Below, piece after piece: positions 7,117 to 15,649 of a DNA stretch of 64,000 nucleotides (the first letter of the stretch is position 1; each line of letters opens with the position of its first letter). This stretch comes from DASWOJ01 sp964250755 (GTDB lineage: Bacteria; Pseudomonadota; Alphaproteobacteria; Acetobacterales; Acetobacteraceae), in the NCBI GenBank assembly GCA_964250755.1, contig CAXUHB010000005.1, positions 99,076-163,075 on the forward strand. The letters are read 5' to 3'. Under the pieces are notes generated by a model that had not been told where the DNA came from, ran no database searches, and worked only from the letters and a program-made list of their open reading frames with translations. Position numbers and translations under genes: made by a program.

Positions 7117-8748
7117 ATGACATCTCCCATCCTCGACATATCCAACCTTACCGTCGCCTTCGGCGCCCGCCGGGTCGTGGATGGGGTGTCGTTCAGCCTT
7201 GCGGCTGGCGAGACCCTGGCGCTGGTGGGGGAGAGCGGGTCGGGGAAGTCGCTGACGGCGCTGTCCATCCTGCAGCTGCTGCCGCCGGGGGCGGCGTGCT
7301 CCGGCGCGATCATGCTGGACGGACAGGCCATGCTCGGCGCGGTGCCCGGCGTGCTGCGGCAGGCGCGCGGGGGCACGGCGGGGATCGTGTTCCAGGAGCC
7401 GATGACCAGCCTGAATCCGCTGCACCGCATCGGCCGCCAGGTCGGGGAGGCGATGGCGCTGCATGCCAAGTCCACGGGGGCGCGCCCGGCCCGGGGCGCC
7501 GTGGCGGCGCTGCTGGCAGAGGTTGGGTTCCCTGATGCGGAGCGTCGGCTGGACGCCTTCCCGCACCAGCTCAGCGGCGGGCAGCGGCAGCGCGTCATGA
7601 TCGCGATGGCGCTGGCCAACGGCCCGCGCCTGCTGATCGCGGACGAGCCGACGACGGCGCTGGACGTGACGATCCAGGCGCAGATCCTGGACTTGCTGGC
7701 GCAGGCGCGGCGGGCGCGCGGGCTGGCGCTGCTGCTGATCAGCCATGACCTGAACGTGGTGCGCCGCGTGGCCGACCGGGTGTGCGTGATGAAGGACGGG
7801 CGCATCGTGGAGGCCGGGCCGGTGGCGGAGGTGTTCGCCGATCCGCAGCACCCCTACACCCGTATGCTGATCGCCGCGGAGCCGTCGCGCCAGCCGCGGC
7901 CCATGCCTGCCGATGCGGCGGAGGCAGCGCGGGCGGAGGACCTGGGCGTGACGTTCGCGGTGCGCCGCGGCGTGCTGCGCCGGGCCGTGGGCGGCGTGCG
8001 CGCCCTGGACGGCGTGAGCCTGCGCATCCGCGAGGGCGAGACCCTGGGCCTGGTGGGGGAGAGCGGGTCGGGCAAGAGCACCGCGGGCCTGGCGCTGCTG
8101 CGGCTGCAGCCGGCCACGGGGCGCATTGCAGTGCTGGGGCAGGACATCACGGGGCTGACACAGCGGCAACTGCGCCCGCTGCGGCGGCGCATGGGCATCG
8201 TGTTCCAAGACCCCTACGGCAGCCTGTCCCCGCGAATGAGCATGGGAGAGATCGTGGGGGAGGGCCTGCAGGTGCATGAACCCGGCCTGTCCCGCGCGGC
8301 GCGGGAGGCGCGGGTGCTGGAGGCGCTGCGGGAGGTCGGGCTGCCGGCGGACTCGGCCGGGCGGTATCCGCACGAGTTCAGCGGCGGGCAGCGGCAGCGG
8401 GTGGCCATCGCGCGGGCGATGGTCTTGCAGCCGCGGCTGGTGGTGCTGGACGAACCCACCAGCGCCCTGGACCGGTCGGTGCAGGCGGGGATCGTGGACC
8501 TGCTGCGCGGGCTACAGGACCGGCACGGGCTGGCCTACCTGTTCATCAGCCACGACCTGGCGGTGGTGCGGGCGCTGGCGCACCGGGTGATGGTGCTGCG
8601 CGCCGGACGGGTGGTGGAGGAGGGGGAGGCCGCGGCGGTGTTCGCGGCGCCGCGGGACCCCTACACGGTGGCGCTGATGCGGGCGGCGTTCCCGGAGGGG
8701 ATGGGGGTTTCCGGTGCTCGCGCCTGCGATGGGAAAGGACCGGGGTAG
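7117..8748 (+). CDS. yejF: Peptide ABC transporter ATPase with two nucleotide-binding domains, YejF type
   Basis: The 543-aa cytoplasmic ATPase energises the YejABE importer. It carries two complete ABC domains in tandem: Walker A GESGSGKS near residues 38-45 and again near 315-322, signature LSGGQRQRV/FSGGQRQRV, and Walker B LLIADEPTTALD and LVVLDEPTSALD. Both domains keep the catalytic Glu and the H-loop (LLLISHDLNVV, LFISHDLAVV). A single fused ATPase is the normal YejF form, in contrast to the separate DppD/DppF pair. It is the last gene of the transporter. Confidence 0.95.
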   Translation: MTSPILDISNLTVAFGARRVVDGVSFSLAAGETLALVGESGSGKSLTALSILQLLPPGAACSGAIMLDGQAMLGAVPGVLRQARGGTAGIVFQEPMTSLNPLHRIGRQVGEAMALHAKSTGARPARGAVAALLAEVGFPDAERRLDAFPHQLSGGQRQRVMIAMALANGPRLLIADEPTTALDVTIQAQILDLLAQARRARGLALLLISHDLNVVRRVADRVCVMKDGRIVEAGPVAEVFADPQHPYTRMLIAAEPSRQPRPMPADAAEAARAEDLGVTFAVRRGVLRRAVGGVRALDGVSLRIREGETLGLVGESGSGKSTAGLALLRLQPATGRIAVLGQDITGLTQRQLRPLRRRMGIVFQDPYGSLSPRMSMGEIVGEGLQVHEPGLSRAAREARVLEALREVGLPADSAGRYPHEFSGGQRQRVAIARAMVLQPRLVVLDEPTSALDRSVQAGIVDLLRGLQDRHGLAYLFISHDLAVVRALAHRVMVLRAGRVVEEGEAAAVFAAPRDPYTVALMRAAFPEGMGVSGARACDGKGPG

Positions 8749-8828
8749 CAAGATCCACGAGGACTCACCTGTCCGGATCGCATGCAGAGCCATCAGGGAC
8801 CAAGCGGTTCCAGCATACCCGACCGGGA

Positions 8829-8865
8829 CCCCTCACCCCCACCCTCTCCCGGCGGGAGAGGAGGA
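8829..8865. repeat. REP-like palindrome after yejF
   Basis: CCCTCACCCCCACCCTCTCC then CGGCGGGAGAGG matches the right-hand copies at the other junctions. It stands alone in the spacer between yejF and the convergent MFS gene, where it could act as a bidirectional transcription barrier. Confidence 0.7.
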
Positions 8866-8881
8866 AGGCAGGGGCTCCCGG

Positions 8882-10111
8882 TCAGGCGGCACCTGCGGCT
8901 TCGGCGCTGGCGTGCGTGGGCGCACCTGCCGGCTCCTCGTCGCGGAGGTGGATGGTCATCAGGGTGACGATGGCGGCGGCGGCGAAGACGCCCATGGCGC
9001 CGAAGGTGGCGGGGTAGCCGAGATACTTGGCGGAGAAGCCCCAGGCGAAGGCGGCCAGGGCCGCGCCGCCGGCCTGCAGGGTGCCCATGCCGCCCAGGGC
9101 GGTCTGGGTGCGTCCGGTGCCGTAGGTCAGGTCCGCGACGGCCACCGGCGCCGCGACGCTGAACAGGGCGGCGGCCAACCCGTCCAGCACCTGGACGGGC
9201 ACCAGCCACCAGTTGGACCCGGCCAGGGCCGCCAGGGCGCAGCGGGCGACCACGATAGCGCAGGCGGCGATCAGCAGCCAGCGGCGGCCCAGGCGGTCGG
9301 ACAGGCGTCCGGCGACGAGGGCCACCGGCACCATCGTGAGCTGGGTCACGATCAGGCAGGCGGACATCCAGCTTGTCGCGCTGGCGGCGTCCTGCGCGGC
9401 GAGGCGCTGGCCCAGCAGGGGCAGCATGGCGGAGTTGGCCATCTGGAACAGGCCGACGGCCGCCAGCAGCACCAGCAGGCGGCGGTTCCGCAGCAGGCCC
9501 CAGGTCGCGCCGCGCTTCTCGCCCTTCTCGCGCCGGCCGCGCCCGCGCATCCGGTCGGAGTCCACGGCGGCGCCGCCCATCAGCTTGAGGACGACCAGCG
9601 TCGCGGCGGCCATGATGGACAGCACGACGATGGGGGCGGTGGGGCCGAGCACCCAGGCCAGGACCGCCACCAGCCCGGCGGCCACGACGTTGCCGGCGTG
9701 GTTCGCGGCCTCGTTCGTGCCTTGCTGGCGGGGGTAGCCCTTCTTGCCCACGATGGCGAGGGTGAGGCCGCTGCTGCTCGGCCCGCCCAGGGCGCCGCCG
9801 GCGGACACGACGACCTGCGCCGCCAGCACGGCCCAGAAGGCCCGGGCGGGCAGGAGCAGGAGGGTGCCGGCGACGATGGCCCCGCAAGCAACGGCGAGCA
9901 GCAGGCGGGGCTTGGCGACACGGTCCACCAGCGCGCCCGCCGGGCCGGCCAGCACGGCGCCGACGATGGAGCCTGCGGCCAGGACGGTGCCGACCTTCTC
10001 GGGCGTCCAGCCGGCGGCGCCGGCGAGCCAGGTGGACAGGAACGCGCCCAGCCCGCCGCCGACGTCGGCCAGGAAGAAGTTGACGGCGGGAAGGGCGAGG
10101 TTGGGGTTCAT
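8882..10111 (-). CDS. MFS transporter
   Basis: The 409-aa integral membrane protein is a major facilitator superfamily member with about twelve hydrophobic spans, and a long charged central loop (RMRGRGRREKGEKRG) between the two halves. The second-half motif AGRLSDRLGRRWLL corresponds to the MFS loop motif GxLsDRxGRR, and the first half has AGALVDRVAKPRLL. The substrate is unknown; the closest sort is drug or metabolite exporters of the DHA1 type. The start at 10111 (MNPNLALPAV) is preferred over a frame extending 66 codons upstream that lacks any membrane character. It is transcribed towards yejF. Confidence 0.85.
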   Translation of the reverse strand: MNPNLALPAVNFFLADVGGGLGAFLSTWLAGAAGWTPEKVGTVLAAGSIVGAVLAGPAGALVDRVAKPRLLLAVACGAIVAGTLLLLPARAFWAVLAAQVVVSAGGALGGPSSSGLTLAIVGKKGYPRQQGTNEAANHAGNVVAAGLVAVLAWVLGPTAPIVVLSIMAAATLVVLKLMGGAAVDSDRMRGRGRREKGEKRGATWGLLRNRRLLVLLAAVGLFQMANSAMLPLLGQRLAAQDAASATSWMSACLIVTQLTMVPVALVAGRLSDRLGRRWLLIAACAIVVARCALAALAGSNWWLVPVQVLDGLAAALFSVAAPVAVADLTYGTGRTQTALGGMGTLQAGGAALAAFAWGFSAKYLGYPATFGAMGVFAAAAIVTLMTIHLRDEEPAGAPTHASAEAAGAA

Positions 10112-10329
10112 GGGGGTGGGCAACGGCGGCGGGCGAAGAGGGGTTGCAGAGCGGGACGGGCATCGCAGGAAGTTGCCCCGCCGGGTGCGGCCAAGCTGGC
10201 CGCCGGACGCCTGGGCATGAATGAGGCCCGCAGCGGGTTCCGCGGCTTGGCATGGCCGGAGGCCGCCTGTGTGACAAGCCGCGGAAGCCTGCTTAGGCTG
10301 GCGGCGCACAGGGATGAAGGCAGGGCAAC

Positions 10330-11055
10330 ATGGGACCGACCAGACGCAACATGCTTGGCGGGGCTGCTGCGCTGCTTGGGGCCGGGAGCGCTCCGCGCGC
10401 CCGGGCGCAAGCCCCGGCGGCGGCCAGCGGGCCGCACAGCCTGCCGCCGCTGCCCTATGCGCCCGACGCGAACGAGCCGCATGTGGACGCGCAGACCATG
10501 ACGCTGCACCACGACCGGCACCATGCCGCCTATGTCATGAACTTGAACAACGCCCTGAAGGACCAGGGGACGCTGGCGGCCTTGCCGGTGCAGGACCTGC
10601 TGGCACGGCTGCCGGAGACGCCGGAGGCGATCCGGACGGCGCTGCGGAACAACGCGGGCGGGCACGCCAACCACACGATGTTCTGGCAGGTGATGGGCGG
10701 CAAGGGCGGTGCGCCCACGGGCGCGCTGCTGACGGCGGTGGACCGGGACCTGGGGGGCATGGAGGCGATGCGGGCGGCGTTCAGCCGGATGGGTCTGGCG
10801 CAGTTCGGCTCGGGCTGGGTGTTCATCACCGTGGACCGGGCGGGCAAGCTGGCGCTGGCGGCGCGGCCGAACCAGGACACGCCGCTGATGGAGGGCGGGC
10901 GGGTGCTGCTGGGCAACGACGTGTGGGAGCACGCCTACTACCTGAAGTATCAGAACCGCCGGGCGGACTACCTGACGGCGTGGTGGAACGTGGTGAACTG
11001 GGACGCGGTGGCGGCACGGTATGCGCAGGCGCAGGCGGGGACGCTGGGGGTCTGA
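10330..11055 (+). CDS. sodB: Superoxide dismutase (Mn/Fe type) with a Tat-like signal
   Basis: The 241-aa protein converts superoxide to peroxide and oxygen. The metal ligands are visible in MTLHHDRHHAAYV, GGHANHTMFW and DVWEHAYYLKYQ. The NQDTPL segment is more usual in the Mn or cambialistic forms. Unlike the usual cytoplasmic enzyme it begins with a twin-arginine type leader (RRNMLGGAAALLGAGSAPRARA), which predicts export of the folded metalloprotein to the periplasm. The symbol is tentative because Fe and Mn cannot be told apart with certainty here. Confidence 0.88.
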   Translation: MGPTRRNMLGGAAALLGAGSAPRARAQAPAAASGPHSLPPLPYAPDANEPHVDAQTMTLHHDRHHAAYVMNLNNALKDQGTLAALPVQDLLARLPETPEAIRTALRNNAGGHANHTMFWQVMGGKGGAPTGALLTAVDRDLGGMEAMRAAFSRMGLAQFGSGWVFITVDRAGKLALAARPNQDTPLMEGGRVLLGNDVWEHAYYLKYQNRRADYLTAWWNVVNWDAVAARYAQAQAGTLGV

Positions 11056-11840
11056 CGCTGGGGTTTGACGCTGGGGCGTCGGGCGCTGGGGCGTCGGGCG
11101 CGGAAGGCCACGCCGCGGCGCCTCGCTGATTGCGCTGATGACGGCGGTCCACTCCGATGCGCCGCCGCTCCTGCGCTGGGACCGCCTGAAGCGCCGCAGC
11201 CTGGTGGGCTGCTGCCAACTCCGGGGGTTGGGGTGCAAGGGTTGTATTCGGGCGGGGAACGGCGGCTTGCGGCGGGGCGGGCCGCATCATCCCGTCAGAC
11301 GGCAGGACGCCGTCGGCGAAGCCGCCCAGCCTTGCACGGCATCGTCCGGGACGGCGGCGCCGCCGTCTCCGTGAACGGAGGGTTGCCGCCGACCTCGCCA
11401 GCAGCATCCGGCCGCCCGTTGACGCGGCGCACCAGCCACGCCAGCCCATGGCGGACCCTGGCAAGGATTTGCGGCCCCCCAGGGCATCCACGCTCCCAAG
11501 CCTCCCGGCGCCAGCGCCGTGCCAAGTTCCCGTGACCGACATGCGGCAGAGGTGCAGAGCCGAGTTCCCTCATGCCGCCGCTGCGCTCATCGGGCATTGA
11601 CAAACGTTCCGGACGACAAGACATAAAGTTCTGTTTAGCCTCGTTATCCAATGTTAATACTGAATTGTTCATGTGTTGCTGAGGTAATTCAGAGACAAGT
11701 ACCAAAGCGCATCTATGAAGGATTTGTCCCTCAGCACGGTGATGTTCTGCTATGGCTGCGTCACTGCTTGCCGATATTTCGGGCGCAAGCGGCTGAGCGA
11801 CCATTAGTGCTCCCGCCTTCGTGCGTTGGAGTACATTTCT
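11056..11840. other. 785-bp intergenic region before the Crp/Fnr gene
   Basis: I see no convincing gene. The left part starts with near-tandem copies of GCTGGGGCGTCGGGC (11047-11100). The right part, from about 11590, is clearly lower in GC than the rest of the window (for example GTTATCCAATGTTAATACTG) and probably holds the promoter of the regulator; TTGACA at 11597-11602 is a possible -35 element, but I cannot fix a matching -10. Open frames on both strands here have arginine-rich or otherwise unnatural composition and are treated as shadows. Confidence 0.5.
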
Positions 11841-12548
11841 ATGGTCGTCAACACGCCTGCCTTCCGCAACGAGCTGCTGGCGGCCCTGCCAGCGGAGGAG
11901 CTGGACCAGCTCCGCCCCAACCTCCATCCCGCCACCTTCGTCCTGCGGCAAGTGCTGCACGAGGTCGGCACCCCGATAGACGACGTGTTCTTCCCGGAGA
12001 GCGGCCTGGTGTCGCTGACGGCCGACACCAAGGACACCGGCTTCGTCGAGGTCGGCATGACCGGGCGGGAGGGCTTCGTCGGCACCGCCGTGCCGCTGAA
12101 CGCGCAGGCGAGCGCAGTCCATCAGGCCATCGTGCAGATGCCCGGCACGGGACACCGCCTGCGCGCGCCGGCGTTCCGCGACGCGCTTGCGGCGATGCCC
12201 GTGCTGCGCGACCGGTGCCTGCGCTACGTCCAGTTCGTGATGGTGCAGACGGCGCAGTCCGCCGCGTGCAACGCCCGCCACGAGATGCCGGAGCGGCTGG
12301 CCCGCTGGCTGCTGATGTGCCGCGACCGGACCGACAGCGACGAGCTGCCGATGACGCAGGAGTTCCTGTCCTACATGCTGGGCGTGCGCCGGGCCGGGGT
12401 GTCCGTCGTCGCCAACGCGCTGCAGTCCACGGGCGTCATCCGCCTGTCGCGGGGGCACCTGACCGTGCTCGACCGGGCCGGCCTCGAACAGGAGGCGTGC
12501 TCCTGCTACCGGCTGATCGAGGACAGCCGAAAGCAGATCGTCGGTTGA
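11841..12548 (+). CDS. Crp/Fnr-family transcriptional regulator
   Basis: The 235-aa protein has a cyclic-nucleotide-binding-like beta-barrel (residues about 10-120, with FVLRQVLHEVGTPIDDVFFPESGLVSL and VEVGMTGREGFVG) and a C-terminal winged helix (about 145-220, with MTQEFLSYMLGVRRAGVSVVANALQ as the recognition region). The GREG and DDVFFPESG features are typical of the Crp/Fnr subgroup common in alphaproteobacteria, which lacks the Fnr Cys cluster. The ATG at 11841 is preferred to an upstream TTG because GGAG lies about 9 bp before it. The ligand and targets are unknown; the signalling trio downstream is a plausible partner. Confidence 0.88.
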   Translation: MVVNTPAFRNELLAALPAEELDQLRPNLHPATFVLRQVLHEVGTPIDDVFFPESGLVSLTADTKDTGFVEVGMTGREGFVGTAVPLNAQASAVHQAIVQMPGTGHRLRAPAFRDALAAMPVLRDRCLRYVQFVMVQTAQSAACNARHEMPERLARWLLMCRDRTDSDELPMTQEFLSYMLGVRRAGVSVVANALQSTGVIRLSRGHLTVLDRAGLEQEACSCYRLIEDSRKQIVG

Positions 12549-12669
12549 AGGACCGCACTGTACGCTGTCGTATGCTTGAGCGTTTTATAAAGTATAGTTG
12601 CTGGAATAACTACAAGTACCTACAATACTTTGCTTGACGCTCATGCCTCATCCATGACCCTGTCCCCGC
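12549..12669. promoter_or_regulatory. Low-GC spacer, probable promoter region
   Basis: The 121-bp spacer includes an AT-rich run (GTTTTATAAAGTATAGTTGC) and an imperfect inverted pair, AAAGTAT ... ATACTTT, at about 12588-12633. It ends the Crp/Fnr gene and precedes the signalling trio. A terminator, an operator or both would fit; I cannot assign a -35/-10 pair with confidence. Confidence 0.35.
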
Positions 12670-12963
12670 ATGAATGATGTCTCGTCTCTGCATGGTCCAG
12701 TTGCGGAGCAGGGATGCCGCTGGACCCCTGGCGAGGGCGGCGTGCTGACGTCGGAGGCCGGGCCGTGCCGGCTGACGGTCGCGACCATCGGCGGCCTGTC
12801 CCGGTATCTCGTGCATCGCCAGGAGCCGGACCGTCCGGGCTGTCCCCTGCCGCTGCTAGAGTCAGGCACCCGGCCCGACGCCCTGGTGGCGATGGCCGCC
12901 GCGGAGGCCGCGGCGGCGCGCATCGCAGCCGCGGCCGGCCCCCGGCCCAAGGCGGAGGGATGA
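12670..12963 (+). CDS. Hypothetical protein coupled to a sensor kinase
   Basis: I do not recognise the family of this 97-aa protein. It has a polar N-terminal half with one CRWTPGEGGVL stretch and two further Cys, and an Ala-rich helical C-terminus (ALVAMAAAEAAAARIAAAAG). Its stop overlaps the start of the kinase gene as ATGA, so the two are translationally coupled. A small regulatory partner for the kinase is a reasonable guess from position alone. Confidence 0.55.
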   Translation: MNDVSSLHGPVAEQGCRWTPGEGGVLTSEAGPCRLTVATIGGLSRYLVHRQEPDRPGCPLPLLESGTRPDALVAMAAAEAAAARIAAAAGPRPKAEG

Positions 12964-14162
12964 CCGGGACGGAGAGCGCCGCCTTCAATCAGCAGGCGGC
13001 CCTGGCGCAGTTCGGCGAGTTCGCGCTCAAGTCCGACGACCTCGACGCGATCCTGCACCAGGCCTGCCGCCTGGTCGGCAACGCCCTCGGCACGCACCTC
13101 GTGAAGGTCATGGAGCTGCAAAGGGACGGCGCGACCCTGCTGGTCCGGGCCGGCGTCGGCTGGAAGCCGGGCGTCGTCGGCCAGGCGAGGGTCGGGACCG
13201 GCGAGCGGACGGCCGAGCGCCGCGCCCTGCAAACGGCCGAGCCGGTGGTGTCGCCCGACATCGAGACGGAGGACCGGTTCGACTACCCGCCGTTCATCAG
13301 GGACAACGGCGTGCAGGCGCTGGCCACGGTCATCATCGTAGGGCCGGACGGCCACCCGCCCTATGGCGTCCTGCAAGTGGACAGCCGCGTGCCGCGGCCG
13401 TTCACCGACGACGACACGCAGTTCCTGCGCAACTACGCCAACCTGCTGGCCGCGGCCGTGGAGCGCCTGCGCGTCGCGGCCGAGCTGCGGGACCGCGCCG
13501 AGGAGAAGGAACGCCTGCTGCGGGAGCTGCAGCACCGGGTGAAGAACAACCTGCAGACCGTGATGACCCTGGTCGGCCGGGCCGTGCGCCGCGCCCGGCA
13601 CCCGGAGGCGGTGAGCGCGCTGCGCGGCGTCGGCGACGGGATCGAGGCGCTGCGGCTGATCCACGACAAGATCTACGGCGCGGAGGGCGGCCTGGACCGG
13701 ATTTGCCTTGGCACCTACCTGGCGGAGCTGGCCGCCAGCCTGCTCGCGTTCCACGGCAAGGAGGTGCTGGCCCGGGTCAGGCTGGTGTCCGACATCGAGC
13801 GCCTGGAGGTCGCGTCCGACACCGCCGTGCCGTTCGGGCTGATCGCGAGCGAGTTCATCACCAACAGCCTGAAGTACGCCTTCGACGACGGTTCCGGCGT
13901 GATCGGGCTGCGGGTGGAGGACGCCGGGGCGGGCCAGGTGCGCGTGACGCTGTGGGACGACGGCCGGGGCCTGCCGGCAGAGCGGCCCGGCGGCACCGGG
14001 ATCGGCCTGATCGGCGGCCTCGCGCGCCAGGTCGGCGCCAGCACGGCGTGGAGCGGGGAGGGCGGGACGCGGCTGGTGCTGTCCATGCCGGCCCCGCCTG
14101 CTGATGCCCGGCCTGCCGATGCCCCCCCTGCCGGCGCGCCCGCTGCACGGCCACCCGCATGA
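12960..14162 (+). CDS. GAF-domain histidine kinase of the HisKA_2/HWE type
   Basis: The 400-aa soluble sensor kinase has a GAF domain (about residues 15-165), a coiled linker, a HisKA_2 dimerisation segment with the phospho-acceptor His192 in LRELQHRVKNNLQTVMTLV, and a HATPase domain with the N-box SEFITNSLKYAF and the G-boxes DDGRGLP and GTGIGLIGGLARQ. There is no membrane span, so it senses a cytoplasmic signal. The Pro/Ala-rich C-terminal tail (about 30 residues) looks disordered. It is followed 40 bp later by an OmpR-type regulator, its likely partner. Confidence 0.9.
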   Translation: MTGTESAAFNQQAALAQFGEFALKSDDLDAILHQACRLVGNALGTHLVKVMELQRDGATLLVRAGVGWKPGVVGQARVGTGERTAERRALQTAEPVVSPDIETEDRFDYPPFIRDNGVQALATVIIVGPDGHPPYGVLQVDSRVPRPFTDDDTQFLRNYANLLAAAVERLRVAAELRDRAEEKERLLRELQHRVKNNLQTVMTLVGRAVRRARHPEAVSALRGVGDGIEALRLIHDKIYGAEGGLDRICLGTYLAELAASLLAFHGKEVLARVRLVSDIERLEVASDTAVPFGLIASEFITNSLKYAFDDGSGVIGLRVEDAGAGQVRVTLWDDGRGLPAERPGGTGIGLIGGLARQVGASTAWSGEGGTRLVLSMPAPPADARPADAPPAGAPAARPPA

Positions 14163-14202
14163 TGGCGCGCCCCTCCGTGGGCAGCCTTTCGAGGAGATTT
14201 CC

Positions 14203-14961
14203 ATGAGCGCTGTCCCCCTGCTGCTGCTGGACGACGATGGCGAGTTCCGGTCCGCCGTGGCGGAGGCCCTGAATGCCGGCGGCTTCCGCGTGGCCGAGGC
14301 CGCCACGGTCGCCGAGGCGGAGGCGGAGGTGCTTCGCGGCGCCACCCGGTTCGCGGCGCTGATCCTGGACGTGAACCTGCCGGACGGCGACGGGCGCGAC
14401 CTGTGCGCGCGGCTGCGGGCGGCGGGCCACCGGATGCCGATGGTGATGCTGACAGGGCAGGACGAGGAGGCGGACGTGGTGCGCGGCCTGGAGGCCGGCG
14501 CGCACGACTACCTGGCCAAGCCGGTCCGCCCCGCCGTCCTGATCGCCCGCCTCCGCGCGGTGCTGCGCCGTCACGAGAGCAGCATGGACGCGGTGTTCCC
14601 CCTGGGTCCGTGGACCTTCCACCCCGCGCAGAAGCTGCTGCGCGACGAGGCCGGCGTCCGCATCTGGCTCACGGCCAAGGAGGTGGACATCCTGCGCCAT
14701 TTCCTGCGCAGCGACGGACCCGTCAGCAAGCAGGCGCTGCTGGCGGACGTCTGGGGCTACAACCCATCGGTGTCGTCGCACACGCTGGAGACCCACATCT
14801 ACCGGCTGCGCCAGAAGATCGAGGCCGACCCTTACGACCCCCGGCTGCTGCTGACCGCCGAGGGGGGCTACCGCCTGGCGCCGAAGGCGGGCGAGGCCGG
14901 CCCTCCGACGGCGGCGCCGGGGAACGCGCCCGCCGCCCCCGGGCCTGCGCCCCGTGCCTGA
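14203..14961 (+). CDS. OmpR-family two-component response regulator
   Basis: The 252-aa protein has a receiver domain with acidic residues at the N-terminus (LLLLDDDGEF), the phospho-acceptor Asp56 in LILDVNLPDGDG, Thr84 and Lys106 (LAKPVRP). A winged-helix DNA-binding domain follows at about 130-230 (LTAKEVDILRHFLRS and SHTLETHIYRLRQKIE). A good ribosome site, GAGGAGA, lies 6 bp before the ATG at 14203. The C-terminal 25 residues are Pro/Ala-rich and probably disordered. The preceding kinase is the likely phosphate donor, although HisKA_2 kinases usually pair with other output types. Confidence 0.9.
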   Translation: MSAVPLLLLDDDGEFRSAVAEALNAGGFRVAEAATVAEAEAEVLRGATRFAALILDVNLPDGDGRDLCARLRAAGHRMPMVMLTGQDEEADVVRGLEAGAHDYLAKPVRPAVLIARLRAVLRRHESSMDAVFPLGPWTFHPAQKLLRDEAGVRIWLTAKEVDILRHFLRSDGPVSKQALLADVWGYNPSVSSHTLETHIYRLRQKIEADPYDPRLLLTAEGGYRLAPKAGEAGPPTAAPGNAPAAPGPAPRA

Positions 14962-15054
14962 CACCAACGGCTCCACGCTTCGAGAGGTCGTGCGGCCTCG
15001 GCACGCCTTGCGGAACGCCGGTGCGAACGGTCGAAGCGAAGGGCCGTCGGCATG
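14960..15054. repeat. 95-bp inverted-repeat element, copy A
   Basis: It starts TGACACCAACGGCTCCACGC then TTCGA and ends TCGAAGCGAAGGGCCGTCGG then CATGA, so the two ends are imperfect inverted repeats of about 25 bp. A related element with the same ends occurs at 43145-43256. It overlaps the stop codon region of the response-regulator gene. Confidence 0.6.
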
Positions 15055-15204
15055 AGCAGGCCAGGACCGGCGAACCCGCACCCTGGTGCGGGCAGGCCCG
15101 CAAGAGGGCCTGCAAGGCGGGAACGGGCTGGCGCCGGGTCCAAGCGGGCCGGGTGACCGAGGCTGCCCGCCATCAGGGCCGGCAGGCGCCGGGACGACGC
15201 GCAG

Positions 15205-15441
15205 CTAGCCCAGCCTGGTGCAGGCGAAGGCCAGCAGGACCCGGTAGATGGCCTGGCCCGCGCCGTCCCTGACCACGCCCACCAGCATCTGCCCTTCGCC
15301 TTCGGCGGCCTTGGACTGCGCCATCCCGGCCAGCAGCCGGACCGCTTCGTCACGGGCCATCTCGGGCGACATCGCCTCACCCTCCACCGGCACGGAGAGG
15401 CTGGAGCCGCCGTCATGCACGACAAGGGAATACCGCGTCAC
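15205..15441 (-). CDS. Small DUF6894-like protein
   Basis: The 78-aa product TRYSLVVHDGGSS... has the layout of DUF6894 proteins: a short beta strand ending in HDGG, a middle EAMSPEMARDEAVRLLAGMA helix, and a final strand VVRDGAGQAIYRVLLAFA. The function is unknown; such proteins are abundant in alphaproteobacteria. A GTG at 15441 gives the family length. The frame extends upstream to 15753 but that part is composed of the translated 15-bp tandem repeat and is not family-like. Confidence 0.6.
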   Translation of the reverse strand: MTRYSLVVHDGGSSLSVPVEGEAMSPEMARDEAVRLLAGMAQSKAAEGEGQMLVGVVRDGAGQAIYRVLLAFACTRLG

Positions 15442-15649
15442 AGGGACACCCGCCAGTTCCGCAGAAGCAGGTAGCCGGGCCTGCACGCCTTCACCCGTCG
15501 CAAACACGTTTCCAGCATCACAAACAGCGGAGACGCTGCGGTCCTGCCGCGCCGTGGGCAGACGGGCAGCTTCGACTTCGCCGACAGGGTCCGGCCGTTC
15601 GATGACGTGAAACGGCCTGATGGCGCATGACCCGCGACGATGGCACGTC

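Noticed and set aside
11065..11535. Long open frames on both strands between sodB and the Crp/Fnr gene
   Set aside because: Composition is Arg/Pro/Ala-biased, no frame has a recognisable domain, a good ribosome site or natural codon pattern, and frames on the two strands overlap fully.
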